Positions 1-5,781 of a stretch of 6,273 bases of DNA are shown piece by piece. The notes under the pieces are model-generated. The model saw only the letters and a program-made list of their open reading frames with translations, had not been told where the DNA came from and ran no database searches. How positions within the stretch are numbered: position 1 is the stretch's first letter; every line of letters starts with the position of its first letter. Source of the DNA: JBGTCD01 sp041749015. Lineage in GTDB: Bacteria > Bacteroidota > Bacteroidia > Cytophagales > Cyclobacteriaceae. The DNA is taken from NCBI GenBank assembly GCA_041749015.1, contig JBGTCD010000009.1, forward strand, positions 1 to 6,273, given 5' to 3'. The position numbers and the translations under genes are program-made.

Positions 1-1
1 A

Positions 2-865
2 CCACTTGCTACCAACTACGCCCTGCATTTTGCCTTGCAATATCTTACTGACCGGTTTATGGCCCGGAGTCAGGAGGATGAGCAGGAAGTAGAAGCCCTG
101 GCTGCAGGTCTTAAAGCCTATGCCACCTGGTACACCACTGCTACTCTGCAGGAGTGCAGAGAATGCTGCGGCGGTAAAGGCTACCTTTCTGAAAACCGCA
201 TAGACAGTTTGAAGAATGATACAGATGTATATACCACTTTTGAAGGAGACAATACTGTGTTGTTGCAACTGGTAGCTAAAAGCAGACTCTCCGAGTTCAG
301 GCAGGAGTTTAGTGACATGAATCTGTTCACCATGTTTAATTATGTGGCAGGGCAGGCCAAAACCTCCATCAAGGAGAAAAACCCCATCATCATCCGCAGC
401 ACCGCACAGGACCACCTGATGGATTTTGAATTTCATATGAATGCATTCAGATACCGCGAACGAGCCATCCTGACCTCAGCAGCTCAAAGATTGAAGCGGC
501 ACATTGACTCCGGAATGGATTCCTTTGATGCCTTCAATGTTTCGCAGCACCACATGGTCAATGTCGGTCAGGCTTTTATCGAACGGGTGATCCTTGAGCA
601 ATTTCAAAATGCTATTGAATCAATCAAAGACCCTGAATGCAATCAGGTACTTACCAGACTTTGCCAGCTCTTTGCTTTGCAAACCCTCGAAAAAAACAGA
701 GGATGGTACCTTGAGCAGGGGTATATGGAAGGCGCGAAAACAAAAGCAATCAGGAAATTGGTGAATCAGCTTTGCTGGGAAGTGCGAAAGGATGCAGTGG
801 CCCTCACCGATGCTTTTGATATCCCTGAAGCCTGCCTTGCGGCCCCAATTGCAACTAGGAAATAG
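2..865 (+). CDS. Acyl-CoA oxidase/acyl-CoA dehydrogenase-like flavoprotein, C-terminal part (5' end outside window)
   Basis: This is the C-terminal 287 residues of a fatty-acid beta-oxidation flavoenzyme that would oxidise acyl-CoA to trans-2-enoyl-CoA using FAD. The frame is open from base 2, so the TTG at 35 is an internal Leu codon and the true start lies upstream. Visible signatures are the helix PLATNYALHFALQYL at the very start, the CCGGKGYL segment (codons from 164), and FEGDNTVLLQL, whose Glu (codon 242-244) aligns with the catalytic base of acyl-CoA oxidases (the FEGENTV motif of ACOX enzymes, from memory). The remaining ~200 residues form the helical C-terminal domain typical of the large oxidase-type members (about 650-770 residues in full) rather than of the ~380-residue dehydrogenases. 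The choice between oxidase and dehydrogenase cannot be settled from this end. The gene ends with TAG and is followed by 81 bp with no evident hairpin terminator. It appears to be a separate unit from the bestrophin gene. Confidence 0.88.
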   Translation, partial: PLATNYALHFALQYLTDRFMARSQEDEQEVEALAAGLKAYATWYTTATLQECRECCGGKGYLSENRIDSLKNDTDVYTTFEGDNTVLLQLVAKSRLSEFRQEFSDMNLFTMFNYVAGQAKTSIKEKNPIIIRSTAQDHLMDFEFHMNAFRYRERAILTSAAQRLKRHIDSGMDSFDAFNVSQHHMVNVGQAFIERVILEQFQNAIESIKDPECNQVLTRLCQLFALQTLEKNRGWYLEQGYMEGAKTKAIRKLVNQLCWEVRKDAVALTDAFDIPEACLAAPIATRK

Positions 866-898
866 GGAATGAATTAGGATTATGGAATAGTTAACTGC

Positions 899-913
899 AA
901 TTTTGTCAAAATT
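899..913. promoter_or_regulatory. Perfect 15-bp palindrome (7-bp arms) upstream of the bestrophin gene; candidate operator
   Basis: The sequence reads AATTTTG-T-CAAAATT, a perfect inverted repeat with a single central base, 33 bp before the bestrophin ATG. The left arm lies within CAATTTTG (898-905), which differs by one base from the Bacteroidota -7 consensus TAnnTTTG. A dimeric regulator bound here could therefore block a promoter. The loop is too small and the stem too AT-rich for a good terminator of the upstream gene. No clear -33 TTG was found at the right distance, so the promoter reading is weak. The palindrome itself is seen directly; its role is inference. Confidence 0.4.
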
Positions 914-946
914 ATTCTTACTTAAAATTTCTACAAGGGCACCAGG

Positions 947-1840
947 ATGCTGATAAAAAATAGAATTCCAGTTTGGTATATTTTCAACAAAATCAAGGTA
1001 CATGTGACCTATGTATTGGGTTTTTCTATTTCAGTATACCTACTAAGTCAGTACTACGGTGATGCCATACCGGTTATCGAGTTATCAATACCAGCATTTA
1101 TTGGTACGGCCATTTCAATCCTATTGTCATTTAAATTGAGCCAATCCTATGAAAGGTGGTGGGAGGCCCGAAGGATTTGGGGCAGCATTGTCAATGATTC
1201 CAGAACCCTGGTGATGCAATTACAGTCTTTTGTGGCTCCTGGGAATGAAAAGATAATTGAGAGGATGGCTCACAGGCAGATCGCCTGGTGCTATTCCCTG
1301 GGGCAGTCGCTTCGCAGAAGTAACCCTAAGGAAAACTTAGGAAAACTGATTTCAAAAGAAGAACTAATTGGCCTTGACAGCCATGATAATAAACCTCTGG
1401 CACTGATTCAGAATCATAGAGAAGACCTAAGGAACCTCTACGAAGCAGGTAAAATTGAGACCTTCCCTATGGTCCAAATCGAAAATACTTTTGTGAAGTT
1501 AGTAGATTCTATGGGGATGGCTGAGCGCATTAAGTCTACTGTTTTTCCAATTACCTATCGTTTATTCCTTCATTTTACTATTTACTTTTTCATTGGCATA
1601 TTCACCATTTCGGTGAGGGATTTTGAGTACTATTATCAGATCCCTCTGGTATTGGTCATATCTTCCATATTCTTGTTGTTGGAGAAAACCGCTACGCATT
1701 TGCAGGATCCTTTTGAGGACCGGCCCACTGACACTGCCATGACTGCAATAGCCCGAACTATTGAAATCAACATCAGGCAACTGCTTAAGGAAAAGGACAT
1801 TCCTGAACCAATGAAGCCTAACGGCTTTTATCTTTCTTAA
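947..1840 (+). CDS. Bestrophin family anion channel (YneE/RFP-TM type)
   Basis: This is an integral membrane protein of 297 residues, close to the ~300 usual for bacterial bestrophins, which assemble as pentameric ion channels (the Klebsiella homologue is the known structural model). The N-terminal half has hydrophobic stretches at about 21-38 and 48-62. The family hallmark follows: IPAFIGTAISILLSF (48-62), then SYERWWEAR (67-75) and WGSIVNDSR (78-86). Residues I58 and F62 lie where the hydrophobic pore neck is expected. Further membrane helices lie at about 206-223 and 230-246. The conserved tail LQDPFEDRPTD (252-262) matches the DPF-x-D-x-x-D segment of the family. The ATG at 947 is preceded by AAGGG (935-939, 7 nt away), and the protein begins MLIKNRIPVWYIF as homologues do, so the start is well supported. 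The DNA looks more AT-rich than the dihydroorotase-like gene. It is separated from both neighbours by 80-100 bp and is probably monocistronic. Ion selectivity cannot be read from the sequence. Confidence 0.93.
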   Translation: MLIKNRIPVWYIFNKIKVHVTYVLGFSISVYLLSQYYGDAIPVIELSIPAFIGTAISILLSFKLSQSYERWWEARRIWGSIVNDSRTLVMQLQSFVAPGNEKIIERMAHRQIAWCYSLGQSLRRSNPKENLGKLISKEELIGLDSHDNKPLALIQNHREDLRNLYEAGKIETFPMVQIENTFVKLVDSMGMAERIKSTVFPITYRLFLHFTIYFFIGIFTISVRDFEYYYQIPLVLVISSIFLLLEKTATHLQDPFEDRPTDTAMTAIARTIEINIRQLLKEKDIPEPMKPNGFYLS

Positions 1841-1903
1841 GGATTTTAGATACCAACACCCATTTCAATCTTCTGGGAAAGAATTTTTATTTCTTACCTG
1901 GGG

Positions 1904-1932
1904 TTGATTTACTTAAGTATTAATTACTTTTG
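1904..1932 (+). promoter_or_regulatory. Bacteroidota-type promoter of the BatA-like gene (TTG - 18 bp - TACTTTTG)
   Basis: TTG at 1904-1906 and TACTTTTG at 1925-1932 match the -33 (TTTG/TTG) and -7 (TAnnTTTG) elements described for the primary sigma factor of Bacteroides and Flavobacterium, with an 18-bp spacer. The -7 element ends 6 nt before the ATG at 1939, so transcription would start at or within a few bases of the start codon. AAGTATT (1915-1921) lies 3 nt upstream of the -7 element and is repeated in the same relation at the next promoter. Confidence 0.6.
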
Positions 1933-1938
1933 TGTTTG

Positions 1939-3942
1939 ATGAGTTTTGTAAACCCCGCCTTCCTTTTTGGCCTCCTGGCTCTTTCCATTCCGATCATCAT
2001 TCATCTCTTTAATTTTCGTAGGGTCAAAAAAGTCTATTTTTCCAATACCCGGCTGCTCAAAAATGTGCAGCAAACGACCACCTCCAAGCTCCGGCTTCGG
2101 CATCTGCTGATTCTGCTTAGTCGCTTATTATTCGTCTTTTTTCTGGTAATAGCATTTGCCCAACCATTTATTCCAGGTACTGAAGAAGGTCTCAAAAGTG
2201 AGAATGTAGTCGTGTATCTGGATAACTCCATGAGCATGTCAAACGAAACCGAAATGGAAATACAAGCCCTTGACCAGGGCATCGATATGGTCAATTCCCT
2301 GGTAGGACTCTATCCCGAAGGCACCCGCTTTTTGTTTCTTACCAACGATTTTGGCCCTTCCTCCAATGCTTTCAAAGGTGGCCGCGAGGTGACAGAATTG
2401 ACCACAGAGACCCGTGCTACCGGTGTCATCCGGTCTGTTGAGGAAGTGACGCAAAGGATACAAAGGACATTGAGTGCCCTGGGCTCTGAGTCATCGGAGA
2501 TATACTTGATCAGTGACTTTCAGATGACCACATCTGGTGATCCTCAGCTATGGATCAGTGACACCCTGCATGCCTGGCATTTGGTACCGGTCACTGCAGC
2601 AGTGCAGGCCAATGTCTATATTGATACCCTATTTTTAGAAGCGCCTCCGGTGGCAGGTGCGGCGATGGTTTCAGTAGTGGCAGTTCTGGCCAATACAGGC
2701 CCTAGGGAGGTTCAGGATCTCCTGCTCCAGGTGTACGTTGATGATACGCAATCTGCTACCACCAGCGTTTCAATACCTGCTCAGGGGACGGCCCGGGTAA
2801 ACTTTGACCTGCCTGTGCCCACCTCAGGATTGGCGGCCTGCAGACTGGTTTTTGAGGACTTTCCGGTGACCTTTGACAATGAGTTTTACTTCGTGGTACA
2901 GCCTGGGAAAAAGCTTTCCATATTAGAAATAAAGAACGACCCCCGGCCTACTCCGGTGGAACGGGTGTATGGCAATCGTGAATTGTTTACCATAGAAAGT
3001 TTCATGCAATCCAACCTGGATTACGGTGTTTTGGATCGTGTTGATTTTGTGATAATCAATGGCATCAATGAATTAGACCGGTCCATGACCCTGGCCCTCC
3101 AAAACTATTTTGACCGGGGCGGTGAGGTATTACTAATCCCTGGTCCTAACCCCCGTATTGAATCCTATCAACCATTGATCTCCGGGAGATGGCTCGAACG
3201 GGCAGATACTGCCTACAGGGCTAGCCTGGCGCTTCCGGATCTTGAAAATCCATTCTTTGAAAGTGTGTTTGAATCTGAGGCAAAAGACTTTAACATGCCT
3301 GTTGCGGGTAGGTCAGTTTATTGGGGTGCTGACCGGACGGCCCTGCTCAAGTACCGTGATGGGAGCCCATTTCTTTCAAAATCAGGCAGAGTATGGCATA
3401 TCCCGGTGCCTTTGAATGATGCCTGGACTAACTTCCACCGTCATGCGGTGTTTGTGCCGGTGATGTACAGACTGGCCGCCTCAGGCAGTGACCTTGGTGG
3501 CGCACTCTACCACAGTCTTGACCATCCGGTCATAGTACTGCAACCGGACTCATTGATGCCTAATCCGCGTTTTAAATTGATTCGTGAAGGGGAGGAGTTA
3601 ATCCCTGACCAGCGGGTCATCGGTAGGGAGGTGGTCATCGAAGTACCGCGCTTTACTACGGGAAATGGATTTTATACAGTGCTCCAGAATGAAGTGGAGG
3701 AGGCCATCCTTGCATTTAATATCCCTAAGCGGGAATCCATTTTAGAAACCTATGAGTTGCAGGCCCTGGAAGCGGTCTTTAAGGAAATGAATCAGGTTAA
3801 AATTTTGGCCTCAGGCTCAGGAGATGAATTCGTCAAATCTCTTGAATCAAGGTACGTTGGACAGCCATTATGGAAGATAGCCTTAGTATTGGCTTTGCTT
3901 TTTCTATTAGTTGAAGTATTATTGATAAGGTTTTTGAAATAA
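1939..3942 (+). CDS. BatA-domain, von Willebrand factor A-like membrane protein
   Basis: This is a 667-residue membrane-anchored protein. Residues 1-77 form the BatA (aerotolerance regulator N-terminal) domain: NPAFLFGLLALSIPIIIHLF is the first membrane segment, followed by the basic FNFRRVKKVYFSNTRLL signature and a second membrane segment (about 55-76). A vWA-like domain follows, with the metal-site motif DNSMS (D95, S97, S99) after the strand VVYL and a second acidic site in YLISDFQ (D193). Residues ~225-320 look like a beta-sandwich, and ~325-415 resemble the Rossmann/GATase-like domain found in these proteins (FVIINGI at 370-376, GGEVLLIPGPNP at 394-405). A single C-terminal helix (about 645-664) ends in IRFLK. 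The bulk is probably periplasmic, between the helices at 55-76 and 645-664. The ATG at 1939 is chosen over the TTG at 1930 because family members begin directly with M-x-F-x-NP. No batB-E, moxR or DUF58 gene is visible, so this is a stand-alone family member of unknown function rather than part of a classical Bat operon. Confidence 0.88.
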   Translation: MSFVNPAFLFGLLALSIPIIIHLFNFRRVKKVYFSNTRLLKNVQQTTTSKLRLRHLLILLSRLLFVFFLVIAFAQPFIPGTEEGLKSENVVVYLDNSMSMSNETEMEIQALDQGIDMVNSLVGLYPEGTRFLFLTNDFGPSSNAFKGGREVTELTTETRATGVIRSVEEVTQRIQRTLSALGSESSEIYLISDFQMTTSGDPQLWISDTLHAWHLVPVTAAVQANVYIDTLFLEAPPVAGAAMVSVVAVLANTGPREVQDLLLQVYVDDTQSATTSVSIPAQGTARVNFDLPVPTSGLAACRLVFEDFPVTFDNEFYFVVQPGKKLSILEIKNDPRPTPVERVYGNRELFTIESFMQSNLDYGVLDRVDFVIINGINELDRSMTLALQNYFDRGGEVLLIPGPNPRIESYQPLISGRWLERADTAYRASLALPDLENPFFESVFESEAKDFNMPVAGRSVYWGADRTALLKYRDGSPFLSKSGRVWHIPVPLNDAWTNFHRHAVFVPVMYRLAASGSDLGGALYHSLDHPVIVLQPDSLMPNPRFKLIREGEELIPDQRVIGREVVIEVPRFTTGNGFYTVLQNEVEEAILAFNIPKRESILETYELQALEAVFKEMNQVKILASGSGDEFVKSLESRYVGQPLWKIALVLALLFLLVEVLLIRFLK

Positions 3943-3968
3943 TTGGGTTTAAAGTATTGCTACATTTG
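3943..3968 (+). promoter_or_regulatory. Second Bacteroidota-type promoter, upstream of the dihydroorotase-like gene (TACATTTG)
   Basis: TACATTTG (3961-3968) matches TAnnTTTG exactly and ends 8 nt before the ATG at 3977. The -33 partner is less clear: TTG at 3943-3945 gives a 15-bp spacer, which is short, and TTTG at 3933-3936 gives 24 bp, which is long. AAGTATT at 3952-3958 sits 2 nt upstream of the -7 element, echoing the BatA-like promoter. The promoter lies just downstream of the preceding stop codon (3940-3942). The pseudo-dihydroorotase/DUF4199 genes may thus be transcribed on their own as well as by read-through. Confidence 0.5.
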
Positions 3969-3976
3969 AATAAAAT

Positions 3977-5239
3977 ATGAAGGTAACTTTAGAATCACCG
4001 AAGATATGGTTTCCGGGATCGGCCCATCACGGCAAGAGCCTGGATGTGATTATTGATAAAGGGAAGATTTCAGATATCGGCAAGGGATTGAAGGAGGCGG
4101 GCCGCGTGTTCGAGGCCAGGGGCATGTGGCTTACCCCGGGTTGGGTGGACATGCAAGCCAACCTATGCGACCCCGGATACGAACAAAAAGAAGACCTGGC
4201 CTCGGGTGCCGCTGCAGCAGCGGCAGGGGGCTTCACCGCTGTGGCGGTGATGCCCAACACGCGGCCCGCCACCGACAACAAAAACCAGGTACATTATATC
4301 AAAGGAGAAAACCCTGCCCGACTCACACAACTCCATCCGGTAGGAGCAGTGACCGTAGAATGCAAAGGCGAAGACCTCACCGAAATGATCGACCTGCATA
4401 CTGCCGGAGCTATCGCCTTCTCTGATGGTATGGTGCCCGTATGGCATACAGACATCGTCCTCAAAACATTGCAATACCTTCAAAAATTTAACGGGCTCCT
4501 CATCCAAAGACCTGAGGATCTCCGGCTGAACCTGTTTGGCACCATGCATGAGGGAATGAGCAGTACCAGGCTGGGCCTCAAAGGGATGCCGGTACTTTCA
4601 GAAGAGATCATGGTGGCCCGCGATCTCCAGTTGCTGGAGTATGCCGGGGGCAGAATCCATTTTTCAAATATATCCAGCATCGGTGCCCTTGAAAGAATCA
4701 AAAAGGCCCGTAAAAGCGGGATGCAAGTGACCTGCGATATGGCCATACACCAGCTCTCCTTCACGGATGATGACCTCCATGATTTCGATACCGTATTCAA
4801 AGTCAATCCCCCTTTCCGTGACAAAACCACCAATAAAAAGATATTATCCTATCTGGAGAATGGCACCATCGATGTGCTGGTTAGCAGCCATCAGCCACAA
4901 GACGAGGAGCATAAAAAGATGGAATTTGATCTTGCGGAATTTGGGGCCACAGGATTGCAAACCGCAGTACACCATCTTGTACGACTTTCCGACAAGGTGA
5001 ACATGGAAACCCTACTAGAAAAACTTACCCTTAAGCCTAGAGAAATCCTTGGACTTGAAATGCCCACCCTTGAAAAAGGGGCAATGGCTGATCTGACCTT
5101 GTTTGATCCGAAAGGCAAATGGAAGCTTGATCATGCTACCAACAAGTCGCAAAGCAGGAACAACCCGCTTTGGGACAAGCCTTTGAATGGTAAGGTAATG
5201 GCAGTTTTTGGTAACGGTCAACAAATGCTTAATTTCTAA
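3977..5239 (+). CDS. Dihydroorotase homologue, predicted catalytically inactive (pseudo-dihydroorotase)
   Basis: This 420-residue amidohydrolase-fold protein has the usual length of type I dihydroorotases, the third enzyme class of pyrimidine synthesis. Family landmarks run in order: PGWVD (54-58), PGYEQKED (66-73), an Ala-rich GG turn (76-85), MPNTRP (92-97), AFSDG (147-151), MHEG...LGLKGMP (190-205), KVNPPFR (275-281), GTIDV (296-300) and EFGATGLQTA (321-330). The metal and catalytic positions are nearly all changed. DxHxH is D58-M-Q60-A-N62, the substrate Arg two residues on is C64, and the mid-barrel HxED is R178-PED. The second His of H..H is N231 (H228 is kept), and TDHAPH is S303-S304-H305-QPQ. 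Loss of these ligands should abolish binuclear zinc chemistry. Non-catalytic dihydroorotases (PyrC' of Pseudomonas) serve as structural partners of aspartate transcarbamoylase, which is one possible role here. Similar degenerate sites are, from memory, widespread in Bacteroidota copies. The reading frame is intact, so this is not a decayed gene. Its stop overlaps the next start. Confidence 0.9.
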   Translation: MKVTLESPKIWFPGSAHHGKSLDVIIDKGKISDIGKGLKEAGRVFEARGMWLTPGWVDMQANLCDPGYEQKEDLASGAAAAAAGGFTAVAVMPNTRPATDNKNQVHYIKGENPARLTQLHPVGAVTVECKGEDLTEMIDLHTAGAIAFSDGMVPVWHTDIVLKTLQYLQKFNGLLIQRPEDLRLNLFGTMHEGMSSTRLGLKGMPVLSEEIMVARDLQLLEYAGGRIHFSNISSIGALERIKKARKSGMQVTCDMAIHQLSFTDDDLHDFDTVFKVNPPFRDKTTNKKILSYLENGTIDVLVSSHQPQDEEHKKMEFDLAEFGATGLQTAVHHLVRLSDKVNMETLLEKLTLKPREILGLEMPTLEKGAMADLTLFDPKGKWKLDHATNKSQSRNNPLWDKPLNGKVMAVFGNGQQMLNF

Positions 5240-5775
5240 TGGCACCGAGGAAAGTACCCCCAATGCTTCAGGTGGCTGTTAAGTATGGCTTGATAGGTTC
5301 ATTTCTTGTGATGATTCTCATTGTAGTCATGTATAATCTGGGCAAGCACCCCATGATGATTCCTGTGGTTCTTGATTTTAGAATGATCCTCTTCCCTTTA
5401 TTTTTGGTGCTAGCCATGCGTGATTTCAGAATTTATCGCAATCAGGGTATTATGCACATGTGGCAAGGGCTTGGTTTGGGCATCATGACTTATGTGATTA
5501 TAGGTATGGTCGGGGCATGGTTTATATATGGTTATGCCATCTACCATCCTGATTTTCTTAAAGATTATGTCGACTTTTACCTGGAGCAGCTCCAAACCAG
5601 CAAGGAGGTTTTTATTGAATCGGTGGGAATAGAGGCATATGAACATGCTCTGGAAAAACTACCACTTACCACTGCCAGAGACCTTGCGCTGGATTACTTT
5701 ATTAAGAGCATGCCTTTAGGCTTATTTTGGACTATTATTCTATCTGTTATCATAAGACGTAAACCTAAAACTTAA
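5239..5775 (+). CDS. DUF4199 family membrane protein, diverged copy
   Basis: This is a small integral membrane protein of 178 residues and unknown function. Hydrophobic helices lie at about 11-33, 42-60, 78-101 and 155-172. An amphipathic, charged linker (about 104-154) separates the third and fourth, giving the DUF4199 plan. Motifs shared with the next gene are VAVKYGLI (12-19), MYNLG (31-35), LAMRDFR (58-64) and QGLGLGIM (76-83). It has lost the Gly-rich fourth helix that the downstream copy keeps; here the end is PLGLFWTIILSVIIRRKP. The ATG at 5239 shares its A with the preceding stop (TAATG), which suggests translational coupling to the pseudo-dihydroorotase. An in-frame ATG at 5263 (Met9) has a Shine-Dalgarno-like GAGGAAAG 8 nt upstream and is a real alternative. 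The longer form is preferred because its N-terminus matches the length of the downstream paralogue. No own promoter is evident. Confidence 0.82.
   Translation: MAPRKVPPMLQVAVKYGLIGSFLVMILIVVMYNLGKHPMMIPVVLDFRMILFPLFLVLAMRDFRIYRNQGIMHMWQGLGLGIMTYVIIGMVGAWFIYGYAIYHPDFLKDYVDFYLEQLQTSKEVFIESVGIEAYEHALEKLPLTTARDLALDYFIKSMPLGLFWTIILSVIIRRKPKT
5247..5254 (+). promoter_or_regulatory. Shine-Dalgarno-like GAGGAAAG inside the start of the first DUF4199 gene
   Basis: GAGGAAAG lies 8 nt before the in-frame ATG at 5263, an ideal spacing for ribosome binding. The overlapping ATG at 5239 has no such site. Bacteroidota ribosomes generally depend little on Shine-Dalgarno pairing, so the site raises the possibility of a shorter product (170 residues starting MLQVAVKYG) without proving it. 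The bases are also part of the coding sequence for Pro-Arg-Lys in the longer form. Confidence 0.35.
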
Positions 5776-5781
5776 ACAATT

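Noticed and set aside
35..37. TTG as the start codon of the first gene
   Set aside because: The frame is open back to base 2 and the upstream codons encode PLATNYALHFA, which continues the acyl-CoA oxidase helix. The TTG is an internal Leu.
620..1003. 127-codon minus-strand frame spanning the gap between the first two genes
   Set aside because: It overlaps two well-supported + strand genes and its translation has no recognisable domain. It may be chance, though the part covering 866-946 cannot be excluded by overlap alone.
1853..1906. Possible nested stem-loop (CAACACCC with GGGGTTG; AAGAA with TTCTT) as a bestrophin terminator
   Set aside because: The stems are short, bulged and separated by long loops, there is no U-tract after the outer stem, and the 3' arm overlaps the -33 element of the next promoter.
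1930..1938. TTG at 1930 as the start of the BatA-like gene
   Set aside because: It would add only Met-Cys-Leu before the family-typical MSFVNPAFLF and lies inside the -7 promoter element.
4200..4232. GC-rich GCxGCx repeat-like tract
   Set aside because: It encodes the Ala-rich turn (SGAAAAAAAGG) that all dihydroorotase-type proteins have after the KED motif, so it is coding constraint and not a DNA repeat.
4163..4549. 128-codon open frame on the minus strand inside the dihydroorotase-like gene
   Set aside because: It is opposite a strongly conserved coding sequence, has no recognisable motifs, and is explained by the codon bias of the + strand gene.
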